NCBI GenBank assembly: GCA_963576565.1
Contig: OY755047.1
Coordinates: 29,301,351-29,365,350, forward strand
Source: Aspidapion aeneum
Taxonomy: Eukaryota; Arthropoda; Insecta; Coleoptera; Brentidae
Direction: 5' to 3'
DNA: 64,000 bases
Shown one piece after another: positions 9,558 through 20,521 of the stretch; position 1 is the stretch's first letter, and every line of letters begins with the position of its first letter. Below the pieces are notes generated by a model. It was given only the letters and a program-made list of their open reading frames with translations. It ran no database searches and was not told the DNA's origin. A program made the position numbers and the translations under genes.

Positions 9558-9691
9558 GCAAAACAAAAAAGTTTCAAAATCATCTGAAACGCAAAGATAT
9601 ATAAAAATTTTTGAAATCGGAGCAACTTTTTTTTTCTCGAAAAAATTACGATCACCATAGCTCACACTACTTATAGTAGTAGTGTGAGCTA
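8941..9691 (-). mobile_element. HINE/Helentron-like element, copy 1
   Basis: Read on the minus strand it begins with a hairpin TAGCTCACAC...GTGTGAGCTA, then GTTGCTCCGATTTC, TTTGCGTTTCAGATGATTTTG and a CAGA/GTCT microsatellite (9487-9558 on plus). A phrase with AACTCAAAAACCGCTTG follows, then about three tandem units of roughly 100 bases (CAAACGAAAGGTAATTGAGT). It closes with a second hairpin TAGCTCACAC...GTGTGAGCTTAGG and GGCAGAGTATTTT. The subterminal hairpins, microsatellite and internal tandem units are the plan of Helentron-associated elements such as DINE-1. The class is inferred from this plan. Confidence 0.6.
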
Positions 9692-9851
9692 AAAGTTTCA
9701 GTATTACTATAATGTAAAGAACACTTGTTACTTAAATTGTTTAATGGGAAAAAGACTATGAAGACAATAAATAAAAAGAAGGTTTATAATAGCATATTAA
9801 ATACATAACTACATATGGGTGTATGGTGATTGCAAACTCAATTGAACAAAG

Positions 9852-10240
9852 ATAAAAACCGACCATCGGCATATTCTTTATAGAAAGTGACATGGGCGGC
9901 GGTAGATATACTCATTAAAATTATTTCATTTTATTATGGCGTAAACTAAATAAATAAAAATAGATAATAAACTTTCTATTCCTACACCTACAGGAACGAC
10001 ACTGATTTATTTTCTAACTCTGCATACTGGCGACTAAAGAGGTCCCGAAAGGCACACCCGAAAGCAAAAGCGCATCTCAAAAAAATCTGCCAATCTCAGG
10101 TGCCATCCATCCATCTGGGCTCGGTCGGTCGGAAAACAAAGACTTCGGACCGAGAAAAGCCGCGGCTCTTCTGTGTCGGTATAGGATTGAAATTATACCA
10201 GGATCATTTTATAGGAATTTTGATAACTTTTGAAGGGCAG
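9852..10240 (+). repeat. Dispersed repeat family D, copy 1
   Basis: This is closely similar to 36014-36512. Shared blocks include GTGACATGGGCGGCGGTAGA, TTTCTATTCCTACACCTACA, CGACACTGATTTATTTTCT, AAAAAAATCTGCCAATC and GATAACTTTTGAAGGGCAGA. No protein or RNA identity was recognised. Confidence 0.7.
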
Positions 10241-10639
10241 AATCAAGAAAGGCTTATTATATACATTATTATTGAAATTGTCAGTGTTATAGTTTGTTTT
10301 TATTTTGGTCGTTACGTCATGACATATTTTCATTAATTTAAATGATAAAATGCCAATGAAGAACCGCCATTATAAAAAAACCGACTATATTAATCTATTT
10401 GCATTAAAAAAGTATTAAAAAACGATCGATCGACCTGGCAAACTCTTTGGAAATTTTGAAAGCCTCTCGCCTCGTTTGCAAAATTGATTTATGAATACAA
10501 ATTTTTTTAAATTGAACTGAGGGTTCAATTGATATATTAGAGACTTTCAGTAGTACCTAAGAGAGAGGAGGGTAATGATACGCATCCCTCTGTAGCAGAA
10601 TTGGATTATTAATTTTGGTTACACACATTTAAGCTCGTG

Positions 10640-11130
10640 TCAAAACTCTATTCTTTTCTTTGACATCCTTTACTTTTCTTTTGTTTCTTATCCTTTCATT
10701 CCTTTTTCTATCTGTTAGATTTACATGCAAATTTTATCTTCCCATTGATCTTTGGGCTTTTGTTACCTTATCCATGTTTGATTTTGTAGGTGTCCAGGTC
10801 TGGGATTCAGGGGTGACTACACAGTTATACACTTTCGTTTTGAGGTACTGAGGATATTTTTTATTTTTTAATATGTAGCCTAATTTACCGAATGCAGCTC
10901 AGGTCAATCTTACTCGTCTCTTGATTTCATCTGTGTTTGTTATGATTTTAGTTTTAGTGTAATTCATACTCCTGTATTTCTAGCTGCTGTATCCAGTTCT
11001 TCCATCATTTTTATTAGTTCTTCTTTCTCATCTGTTTTTAATGCGATATCGTCCGCACATCGTAAGTGGTTTAATTATTGTCTTACTTTGATGCCTATTT
11101 CTTCTCATATCTAAGTTTTTTAGAACATCT
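10640..11130 (-). pseudogene. LINE reverse transcriptase relic (CADD to thumb region)
   Basis: On the minus strand the region reads, across several frameshifts, NHLRCADDIALKTDEKEEL, then MNYTKTKI, KRRVRL and AAFGKLGYI. These match the catalytic YADD box (here CADD) and downstream thumb of endonuclease-RT LINEs of the CFDP2/RTE-like kind in insects. Several stops interrupt it, and no 3' tail was identified. The two catalytic aspartates are still visible near 11055. It belongs to the same broad class as 3568-3916 and 59226-59579, but need not be the same family. Confidence 0.65.
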
Positions 11131-11870
11131 TACTTAGATGTCAGGCACCTCCTCTTCTTATAGGGGATTGGCTTGGTTCCTTAGTGTATTTAAATAATGC
11201 CAATAAATTCTGGTTTGCTTGCAGTTGCAGTTTTGATATAAAATTTGTGTCTGATTTAAATGAAAATAAGACTTTTATTTATCGTTTGTTATTATCTCTT
11301 TTTTGTAAATGCGTAATGGCTAGAGCCCCAAAAGGTATCGATAGCAAATTTTTGTACCAAACTCATTAAGTGTTGGTTTAAATTAAATGCGTTTAAAATA
11401 GCGCCAAATCGGGTAATCATACGCAGAATGGGAATGTGTTTTTTTTTTACAATTATTTTTTTTACCTTCTTAGATCTCGAGTCTTATTTTAGTTAACATT
11501 GTAACATAAGGTTACAAATTTAGTAATTGTTAATTTCTTGACGTAAAGCAGGGGCGTTTCTAATTTAATTAATGGAAATTTTTATATAGAAATTACGAAA
11601 AAAAATGCGCCTCCGGCGAAATTATCTGGAAAATTTAGTTTTTTTTTGGCAAAAAATAGCGCAACAGAAGAAAATAGAAAATGTTTGCAACATAAAAAAA
11701 GTACTGGAAGATTAAAAACAATAGGGAACTTGCCCAAAAAATCGAATCCTTTAAAAACAATTAAAATCGTAAGGTATTATCATAAGAAACTTCCTAGAAA
11801 AAGAAAAATTCCAATAACAATTAAATTAGCTGTGAAATAAAGGTTTTAAATTTGAATAACTTGACCTGTT
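11131..11870. other. AT-rich stretch, no gene seen
   Basis: No coding pattern is supported. The lysine-rich open frame at 11646-11840 is compositional. Confidence 0.45.
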
Positions 11871-11908
11871 CTTAAAACGCGCTGCCATTGGTTGTGACGT
11901 CACGCCTT
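11871..11908 (+). promoter_or_regulatory. Possible promoter elements (inverted CCAAT and CRE)
   Basis: A GC-richer patch carries ATTGG (inverted CCAAT) and the palindromic CRE TGACGTCA (11897-11904), about 150 bases before the ATG of the possible exon at 12049. A similar patch in inverted orientation (GCGCTGCAGC, TGTGACGTCAC) lies near 13255-13280. It could therefore be either a promoter or the end of a TIR element. Inference only. Confidence 0.3.
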
Positions 11909-12048
11909 TGGATCCGACATTGAAACAACACGTAAATAATTGATATTGTACTTATTGGAGCTTTGAACGTGGTGTTCAGTTATTTCCGGACGTAGTTTTG
12001 TCTACATTTTCTTGATTTACTGTTTTTTGATTCTGTTAAAGACTGAAA

Positions 12049-12178
12049 ATGGTTGATGCGGGGTTTATAAAAGGACAATCAGACAATTTACCTGGAGTTG
12101 ATATGTTTATGACTGCATGATACATTAAAGATCGGAGGATTTTTCTCAAGCTGAAGTTTGTGGTGTAAAAGATCGCAA
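12049..12178 (+). pseudogene. Possible first exon of a YqaJ/SWIM-type transposon protein
   Basis: The frame from ATG 12049 includes SDNLPGVDMFMT, then a TGA. After a small frameshift it reads DFSQAEVCGVKDR and ends at CGCAA, directly before GTAAGTATA (12179), a near-perfect splice donor. The pattern 'LP-x-VD-x-FM', then a short helix and 'AE-x-x-GVK-x-x', is one I associate with the N-terminus of repeated invertebrate proteins that carry a YqaJ exonuclease domain. The nuclease part is not in view: an AT microsatellite and a long palindrome follow. The stop and shift suggest it is dead. Moderate to low certainty. Confidence 0.35.
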
Positions 12179-12218
12179 GTAAGTATAAATACCTAAGTAC
12201 TGTAAGTACTATAATATA

Positions 12219-12219
12219 A

Positions 12220-12306
<87 letters not shown>
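12219..12306. repeat. (AT)n microsatellite
   Basis: An uninterrupted alternating AT run of roughly 85 bases, just downstream of the splice donor at 12179. Confidence 0.95.
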
Positions 12307-12317
<11 letters not shown>

Positions 12318-12615
12318 ACCATACTAATAAGTCTTATTAAAAATAAGTATATTAATTAAGTGAACCTATTTAAAACACTGTTTAGAATGAGCTCTATAAA
12401 CACTAGTGCTGATTTATTTTCATTTATACCTACCCACGTAGGACCACTAAATTGGACACTTTTGATAGGAAACGCCCATTTCATCACAAAACTAACCTAC
12501 ATGTTACGAGCTCGATTTTTGTTAAAACATTAATGCCGAAAACCGCACATCGATATCTTAAACTACTTTCAAGATATATATTCTCAATTTGGTGCATTTT
12601 TGACCCACCCCCGTA

Positions 12616-13207
12616 ACTTTTTTATTTATGAATATTTTTTATTACTGTAAAAAGATTCCTGGGGCACTTTTTTAAGAGCAATTCAACTGTCAAATTAAAT
12701 TTTATCTGTCACTTTTAGTTTTTGAGATATTACATAAGGTTTGTATTTTTCTTATGGAATCACCTTTTTTTTATTCGATTTTTGAAATCAGCGTAATTTT
12801 TTTTTTAAGTAACATGTCACACTTAATATTTTATGTTTTATTTTTTTTATTGTTTTTTATATTTTTAGTTTTTAGTTACCTCTTAACTTTTTTATTTAGT
12901 TTGCTGAATAAGAATTGGTTTAAATTATTTTTAAATTATTTAAAAAAAAAATAAGAAGTAATAAAAAAATTAAAATATAAAAAAATTCAATATTAAGTGT
13001 GAAACATCATTTTAAAGGAAATTTTATGCTAATTTTAAAAATCGAATAAAATAAGGATCAATCCATAAGTAAAATATAAACTTTATGTAATATCTCAAAA
13101 ACTAAAAGTGACAAATAAACTTTAATTTGACAGTTGAATTGCTCTTAAAAAAGTGCCTTAAGAATGTTTTTACAGAAATAAAAAATATTCATAAATAAAA
13201 AAGTTAT
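12616..13207. repeat. Long inverted repeat (arms about 250-290 bases)
   Basis: The left arm starts GTAACTTTTTTATTTATGAA and the right arm ends with its near-complement. Inner landmarks are AGAGCAATTCAACTGTCAAA against TTTGACAGTTGAATTGCTCT, and CACTTTTAGTTTTTGAGATA against its complement at about 13090. The centre (about 12860-12990) is extremely AT-rich. No coding content; the phenylalanine-rich frame here is compositional. Confidence 0.75.
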
Positions 13208-13958
13208 GAACCGAATGGCCGTTATACTCATAAGGGGCCCGGGATTTTTCTAAGGAGTGACGTCACAGCGGCTGCAGCGCATTTTGCTGTGTTTGAATAT
13301 AGCAGTTCGCGATTCCAATTCTAATTATTTATTGTAAAATAAGTATTGCGATTTAAGGGTTGATATTTGGTATAATGCGTTTTCATACCGAAACACACAT
13401 TTTAGTAAAATAAAAAAAAATGGGCAAGTTGCCTATTGCGCACCAAGCAAAAATGTAAAAATCGCGTTGTGGAAAACGTGTTGCAGATAAGACGAAAATA
13501 GTGATGCCGCAATTGAAAAGTTGAGAAAAATTAAGTACTTTTAAAAAAATTGGCGCACAGTAAAAAAAATTTGGTAAAATGGAAAAAAAATGTATCAATT
13601 TAATTTGCAAACTATGGTTTAAATATGCATACATTATATAACATAGGAACTAACTGCTCACAAAAACACGTCTGGAGAATCAATTCGCTTTTTCAAAACC
13701 CTAAATGTATGTAAGTAACTAACATAAAAACCTAAACATGCAAATTTACTTGCACAGAAGTTTTTGTACCCTTGACCTTTTTCTTTGCAAACTCATCCAT
13801 CAGTTTCTCATACCTCAGTTTCTTTTGCACCACAAAATTTACGTATACTTTTTAATTGCAGATGAATTCATTTTTTAGAAAGCTTTAAAAATGTTAAAAT
13901 TTGGTTGCCCTCTGAAGGTGGTTGCCTGAGGCGGCTGCCTCGTAACCTCACCCTTTGG

Positions 13959-14147
13959 CAGTGGCGTATATATGAGGAGGGGGGCTGGGGGGCCCGCGCT
14001 CCCCCGAAGCTTAGATTTTTTTGGATATTTTCCACATATTTCATGAATACAAACATAAAATAGCATAAAATACAGCCTCATGAGGTCTCGGCCCCCCCCA
14101 AAACTGTCTCGGGCCCACCCCGAAACTTTTTTCTATATACGCCACTG
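13959..14147. mobile_element. hAT MITE, 189 bp
   Basis: The ends CAGTGGCGTATATA and TATATACGCCACTG are inverted repeats. The flanking octamers are CCCTTTGG (13951-13958) and ACCTTTGG (14148-14155), matching at seven of eight positions. It has no coding capacity. The CAGTGGCG terminus is shared with the hAT element at 566, which suggests a related transposase. Confidence 0.8.
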
Positions 14148-14261
14148 ACCTTTGGCACGCTCCTGCCTAAAGCAACGAGTAAAGTTTGTTTTTGTGTCTG
14201 TTTGTCTGTCCATCTGTGACCTAAACAATAATTCTTTACCAAGCAATGAGCTAATAAATAA

Positions 14262-14350
14262 AGTTTACACTTGAAAACGGTTAAGGATTTTTACTAACAA
14301 AAACGTCGTGTTTAAAATAAAGAAAGTCCGAAATTTTGTATTGATATAAA
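14262..14350 (+). repeat. Penelope-like terminal repeat fragment
   Basis: This reads TTTACACTTGAAAACGGTTA, a short loop, TAACAAAAACGTCGTG, then GTCCGAAATTTTGTATTGAT, the start of the Penelope-like coding region as seen at 4742. The stem is weakened compared with the other copies. Similarity ends shortly after the start region. Confidence 0.6.
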
Positions 14351-14575
14351 ATAGTTTGATTAAAAACGTGCAAAGAAAAACACAACTTAGTTTTATTATT
14401 CTCATTCAAAGTCTTTTTCTTTTAACTAGCATTTAATATTATAGTTCAGGCCCTACGGGGTCCGATACTGCGTTTAATGACAGAAGCAACACACTTGGTA
14501 TGAATAGACATAAGACCTGCCCGAACATTTTACGAAAGGGCACCAACCCCCAACCCTGCCAAAGGGATGGTTGCC

Positions 14576-15243
14576 CTCCTTAAACGTGCTTTTTGACGGT
14601 TTTTTGCTAATAACACGAAAACGGTCAACTTTGCTTAAAATATTCTAAAGGTCATTTTGCAAACGGATAAAATTTCCTTTTTAACCATGTAAGGTACAGG
14701 TGCGCGTTCCATAAGCCTACCAAAATAGGGGAAAATATTCACACATTCTTTTTTTCAAAAAAGTATTTTTGTTCAAGAAATTGTTAAATATTTAATAAGT
14801 TAGACATAACTTTTAAAAGTAGTCACATTAAAATAAAAATAAATGTGTTTGTAGAAATCCTCAACATTTATTAATATTTTCTGAGTTACAAAAATGAATG
14901 TCCAACATTTTTGTTTGATTTAAGGATTTCTACAAACACATTTATTTTTATTTCAAGGCGACTATTTAAAAAAAATATGTCTAGCTTAATAAGTATTTAA
15001 CTGTATACAATCGGCTTTTAAGCAAAAATATTTTTTTTGAGAACAAAATTGTGTTGAGGATAAATTTTCCTATTTTTCGTACGCTAATGGAACGTACATC
15101 ACTACCGTCAGAGAGTACTTAGGTACATCGTTGAAAAGGAAATTGTATCCGCTTGAAAAATGATTTTTAGAAGATTTTTAGAAAAGTTGGCTGTTTTCGA
15201 GTTATTAACAAAAAACTATCAAAAAGCATGTTTAAGTAAGGAG
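14576..15243. repeat. Long inverted repeat (arms about 310 bases)
   Basis: The arms run from CTCCTTAAACGTGCTTTTTGA to its counterpart ending near 15243. Inner landmarks are ATAAATGTGTTTGTAGAAAT against ATTTCTACAAACACATTTAT near the centre, and GTTCCAT against ATGGAAC. This is the third long hairpin in the first 16 kb, and it is unrelated in sequence to the other two. Confidence 0.75.
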
Positions 15244-15317
15244 ATCTATGCCTAAGTGCATATCATTTCGAAGGAAATTATCTTAACAAGTATGCCTGCC
15301 AAGTTGATTTCTGTTTT

Positions 15318-15875
15318 CAGTAATGATGCACCACATCAGTCGACAGTTTCTCGTTGATATGGAGAATTCGAGCCTGGACGGATTAGTCTAAGGGACGATC
15401 CAAGGCCAGATGTACCAGAAACGGCTGTCACCCAGGAAAACATTGATCATGTGCAAATGCTCATCACGGAAGATTTATTGCATTACATTAGGAATACGGG
15501 GTAAGAAAATTAGTTTCCTCGCTGAATACCGCATCTGTTAACCGAAGAACAGAAAGAAGCTAGGGTCAATTGGTGTCAGAAAACTCTAGACCGCTTTGAG
15601 GCAGGAAACTCGAAAAACGTGAACAGCATTGTCGGTGGTGATGAATTGTGGATTTACTTATATGAACCCGAAAATAAACGTCAGTCGTCTGTTTGGGTGT
15701 TCTAAAATGACGAAAAGCGAACAAAACTCATCCGTTTTTGAAGTGAATCCAAAAAGATGGTCGCAACATTTTCCTCAAAAGCAGGTCATGTAGCAACAAT
15801 TCCTCTGGATGATCAAAGGACTGTTACTGCCGATTAGTATATCACCATTTGTTTGCCCACGTCTTTAAAAGTTAT
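15318..15875 (+). pseudogene. Mariner transposase relic
   Basis: Decayed frames give GRISLRDDPRPDVPETAVT, ENIDHVQMLITED, then EEQKEARVNWCQKTLDRFE, GGDELWIYLYEPENKRQSS and MVATFSSKAGHVATIPLDD. These correspond to the helix-turn-helix linker and the first part of the DD34D catalytic domain of mariner transposases. The first catalytic aspartate is kept in GDELWIY. A deletion removes about 20 residues near 15505, several stops break the frame, and the second and third catalytic aspartates are absent. Terminal repeats were not found. The subfamily differs from the mariner at 18.3-19.3 kb. Confidence 0.8.
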
Positions 15876-16389
15876 CTGCTATCTTATTCCAGCTGTATAA
15901 CTTAAAGGACAACTCACGTACTGCTAACAGCATGGCAGAACACTGGTGCATCCGCGCAGAATAAAGGTATGGGTAACGGACTGGCAAAAAGCCTGACCAG
16001 AAGCACCCTAATATCGCTGTAAGTGTCTAATTCGTTATAATATGACTTAGTGCCTTTAATAATTTTGTTGAAAATTCCATGAATGCCAAGTGCTGCGTAA
16101 TAGCCAATCAAATTAAAACTTTTAATTGGTATTACAAAAACCTGCGCATATAATGGAAAAACCAGAGGGTCTAGACGACACACAAATGACAGCCCGTGCT
16201 CAATTACAAAAGATGAGTTTTTATTTTCAAATACAGTGTCATGCCCAAAAACTTGCTTCAGACCGTGTCTGTCTCTTTAACTCCTGTTAAACTAGAAAAA
16301 AATCGAAAGGTAAATTTATCTTGTAAAGTTATTCAATCTTCTTATTTTCTTAGCGTGTATAACGCCGGATTAAAAGATATAACGTTCTA

Positions 16390-17455
16390 CGTCTTCCGAT
16401 TATTCCCGCTCTCCAGCCTTTTCTATCACTCCAGTCACCTTCTTCCAGTCCTCTGTTTGGTATGTCTTCACCTACTCCATCTCTTCAGCTTCTTCTAGAC
16501 GTTCCACGTTTTCTTCTTCAGCCTGGTCTCCACTTATTATTTGTTGTATGTATTGTATGTTTAGGTGTTCTTATTTTAGGCATTCGTTGGACATGGTTTT
16601 TGTCTTGTATGTCGTCTACTATGGTATGTTTAACATTCATTCTCGGATTCTCTTATTTCTTATTTTTCCATTCTTGACCTGCCTGTCGCTCTTCTCCAGT
16701 AATCCATTTCTGTTGTTTTTAACATTTTTTTTGTTGTCTTTCAGTGGCCATACCTCTGAGGAGTTGTTTTGTTTTCTTTACTAAAGTTTTTGTCCCACAG
16801 TATAGTTAAGCAGTGATATCGCCTTTCTTCCCTGTATGTTTTGGTCTTTTATTGCTTCTGTCAGGTCTACATCGTTTGTTAGTTTCATATCTAGGTATAA
16901 GCATGCACATGCATGCCGTTTTCACTAGATTTTCCTTCAGTCCCCATTTGTTGTATTCTTCAATAAGTTTTCGGCTCATATATTTCAGGTCTTCGTTATT
17001 TTGGGCAATTTATAATTGATCGTCAGCAAAGCTCAGGGTATACAGTACTTAATTTTCGAGTGTCAGGCCCATTCCATTGCACTTTCATCCTTTAAGTGCT
17101 CTAGGTATAACATCCCTGCTTCAGGCCTTTATATGCAGTAAATTATTTGCTTATTATATTTTTTAGTTTAATTTTTGTTTTTGCCCCATCCTCCTCCACC
17201 ACCATAGTGTTTTGACGGATTTAATTATATCCGCAATTATATTGCTTGTTTCCAGAGAGCTCAGTAATTTACTTAGCGATACGGTATCGTTTACTTTTTT
17301 AGATCCACGAAAAGTATGTATAATTCTTGGTTGTAGGCTATCTTTTAAAAAATGAATAAATAACCAAAAAATAAAGAATAAAGACTGGGATTGCCACTGA
17401 AACTGCAGTAAGCTTTGTTTGTCTTCCACCCCATAGACTTCTAAACAGAAGTCCG
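16390..17455 (-). pseudogene. LINE reverse transcriptase and C-terminus relic
   Basis: The minus strand from 17455 gives LYILFVDLKKVNDTVSLSKL (RT motif A, with the catalytic aspartate in FVDL), LETSNIIADIIK, and then LSFADDQL (motif C, FADD). EDLKYMSRKLIEEYNKWGLK and KDQNIQGRKAISLLNYTVG follow, and the end is RKGWRAGIIGRRRT, the same type of tail as at 3568-3916. Frames are broken by several stops and shifts. The upstream endonuclease is missing. It is an insect LINE of the CFDP2/RTE-like kind. Confidence 0.75.
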
Positions 17456-17459
17456 CCTG

Positions 17460-18300
17460 AAAATATTCACGTGATCCAAAACGATAAATTTAAATAAATC
17501 TGTGCTAAATTTTCAGTCAAAAGTGAATCAATGTTTAGTTTATAGGATATATTCGTGAACCTGTAGCAAAAAATTGTTATTGTGGGATTATTTAAAAAGT
17601 GCCACAATACTGATAATCCGAGCCTTAAAATTCTCCCAGTCCGGCCCTGAGCTTATATATGGATGTCTTCTGAAACTATCCCAATGAATGAACATAAATG
17701 GTGGATATTTTAGTCAAGAAAAAGATCTCTTTTAGCAATAAGTAGTAGTAATAGGTAAAGATTATAAGAAAGTAAATGGGACTTCTAATGATTGTCCCTC
17801 ATTTTTCTAGTCAACTCCAAATATAAGAGCACCCTACAGTCTGTACTAAATTTGTGTTGCGATTTCAGGAACTGTGATTTTGTCACTGTAACTCGACTAT
17901 CGCAGTCACGGTCTGCTCCAGTCCAAACGAAATAGCAATGACATTTTGACACACTATTACGCTGTACGCCCGGACCGACCCTAGCCACGCGTTCGGCGTT
18001 GCAGCATAAAATTGCGATCGCAAGTACTCCAAACAGTTACAGGTGATTGTCGGCCCACTCCAACTGTCGCGAAGCGGCAGCACATCGCAGCGTAGTTAAC
18101 AATTTTCTAGATTGCGATTTTGCTATAGTTACATTTACATGTATTGGTTAAAATGCTCCAAAAAATCACTGCTGTTTGTCACCGTGACACGATTGGAGTA
18201 GTCACGTCTTGTCACTGCTCTACTAAAATAGCGGGTTGGCCCATCGCTACTCTGTGCAGTGATAAGAGGCTCCTTCTGGTGTTATACTGAGCAAAGATTT
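17460..18300. other. No gene seen; locally repetitive GC-richer patch
   Basis: The section 17840-18250 carries scattered GTCAC and GCGAT motifs in both orientations and may be an old MITE, but no clear ends could be defined. The open frames here lack protein features. Confidence 0.35.
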
Positions 18301-18329
18301 TGTTTTTTTTTAAACTCTGGGAGCACCCT

Positions 18330-19325
18330 TTATTGCGATACACGTTTCAGATCCAAAAATAATACTCTAAAAAATATTTTTTTTTCACAGTGACATAAAA
18401 CTGCTGCCTGCATGTTGTCTTCGTTGGAAAACTTTTTTCCCCGTCGACATTTTTTTAAATTTCTGAACAGATAGTAATCACTTGAGGCCAGGTCGGACTG
18501 TAAGGAGCCCACAGTCCTGAATGGCAACCTTGGTAATTGCCATTGTGTGGACTAGGACGTTATCGTGCAACAGCAAGACACCTTGGTAGAGTTTTCCACT
18601 CTGCTTTTCTTTAGTATTTTCTCTCAGTTTATGCAAAAGAGAAGCATAGTAAGTCCCATTTATTGAGGAATTACCTTCCTTGAAATACACCATTAGAATA
18701 CTCTCCGAATTCCAAAAAAATACGCAGATGATCTTCTGCGATGATTGTTGCACTCTTGCCTTTCTAGTGGGTGCCTTACCCTTATAACGCCATTCCATCG
18801 GCTCAATTTTCTGCATGATAATAAAGGATCATAGTTTCATCTCGTGTAACAATCCGGTCAAGGACTGGCTTAGGGTTCTCACCGTACAACTCCCATTCAA
18901 ATTCAGATGCGCATCTTACACTTTCTTGTTTTTGAACCGCCGACAAAAGTTTCGGGACCCAACTTGCGCTGGCCTTACTCATATGAAGATGATTCTGCAG
19001 AATACGGTGGACAGTAGTTTTCGGAGGACCTAATCTTGCTGCAATTTCTCTCACTTGTAGCCCCCCGTCGTGCAAGAGTTCCTTCTCAACAAGAAACATT
19101 GTTTCTGGCGTGAGCACTTCCAATGGCCGACCTACACGAATTTTAGCTTCAATGGATTCTTTCCCAAATCGGAACTCTTTTACCCAATTTTTTTATGTGC
19201 TATAGCAAGAGGAGGCTTCACCATATACTTAATCCAACCGCTCTTTGATCGCCGCAGGTGCATTTCCTTCCTGGTAAAGAAATTTTATGACACTCCGATA
19301 CTCTATTTTCGACATTTTAGCAAAA
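18330..19325 (-). pseudogene. Mariner transposase, nearly full length but frameshifted
   Basis: The minus strand starts at about 19318 with MSKIEYRSVIKFLYQEGNAP, followed after a stop by VYGEAS. It continues EVLTPETMFLVEKELLHDGG (helix-turn-helix) and VTRDETMI, which holds the first catalytic aspartate. Next come WRYKGKAPTRKARVQQS, GVLLLHDNVLVHT with the second, and SDLASSDYYLFRNLKK with the third. This is the DD34D plan at close to the normal length of about 345 residues. Frameshifts near 18810 and 18500 and a stop near 19230 kill it. A plausible 5' terminal repeat lies near 19400-19460 (TTGTCCCATATATTTCTGG on the minus strand). I could not find its partner beyond 18330. Confidence 0.85.
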
Positions 19326-19469
19326 ACGCGTGAACACTGCTACTCTATTGGCTACCACTGAGTGGGATAGGCGTGCTGCTCGGGGTTTCGTGTTGCCAGA
19401 TTTTGCCCCAGAAGTGTATCAGGCCAGAAATATATGGGACAACCCTCATATGTTTTCGAGAATTTGAGA

Positions 19470-20520
19470 TCTGCATTTTTTCAACCATAGTACCAGTCAA
19501 GCCTAAGTCGATATTTTTTTACGGGCATATCCTTAGGGGAAAATATAGCTCATAGACTTTTGCCTCATTTGGCTTTATACAGCCTAAGCATAACCATAAA
19601 TTGGAGGAAGATGAAATAAAATAACAATGTGGGTATCTGAAAACGAATGATGGAACAAGGTGTTTACTAAAGAGAGAGCAACTGTATTTTTTTCAGATAC
19701 TTATTTTGTTACCTATCGGCCTTAAAAAGGAAAGAGCTTCCGAAATAAGAAAAGTACAAGCTATATACAAAGAAAAAAGATGAAAGATGTGCTGTGTGTA
19801 TATGGATAAAAATAAAAAAAAATTATACTTCACACAAAGGTGTGTGTGCTTAACCCGCGGGTGTCAGAAAGAGAAGGAAGAGTTGGTTTTGGTTAGTTTC
19901 CAACTTACACAAGGTAGCATCTCCAGACGTACGTTTCTGTGTGTTTCTCTTCATGAGTGGAGAACAGCATACCTAGGTAAGCCAATTTGAACCAAAACCA
20001 ACTTCGACATATGAGATACGAGCAAACTTAAAGGTGTGGCGCCATCTAGTGATCAGGCTCGAGCCCTCGCTGGCATCGTCTTGTCTGAGACGCAGCAGTG
20101 CCATCTAAAGACAAATTTCGTCCATTGAATGTGGTTTTAAAACCACGTAATCACGTAGCAACTAAAACCTCGCTATAAGGTTACGCTTGAAGGGCGATGC
20201 TCGAAAACGAGAAGTGACAATACTACCGGTTTTTGTCAATATATTTTTTATCGAGTTGGACAAAATTATACCCAAGACTCAAGAGCATCTAATTTTTTAA
20301 TTACTTAAGAGTGGCTTTGAGCGAACATCTGCTAATTTAGTCTTGAAAATGGCTAATAAGAATTGATTAAAACTTAAAGGCTTTATGTATTATGATTTTT
20401 GCAAAAATTTTTAAGAAAGCAGCTAGAAAGATGCTGATGTAAAAAAAACCACTCATATGAAATAAACAATAGTCACTTACAAATTTAAAATTCTTGTAGT
20501 GCCAACAACAAACTACAACA
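19470..20520. other. No gene seen
   Basis: There are short open frames only. No protein family, RNA gene or repeat boundary could be supported. Confidence 0.4.
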
Positions 20521-20521
20521 A

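Noticed and set aside
9398..9665. Open frames made of TDRQTDRQ or CLSVCLSV repeats (also at 33.8, 34.4 and 55.1 kb)
   Set aside because: They are translations of CAGA/GTCT microsatellites inside HINE-like repeats, open in several frames on both strands.
12754..12954. Phenylalanine/leucine-rich frame resembling membrane segments
   Set aside because: It comes from T-rich DNA at the centre of a long palindrome.
17785..18083. Two overlapping minus-strand frames with cysteine and tryptophan residues
   Set aside because: They overlap each other in different frames and lie in a locally repetitive non-coding patch.
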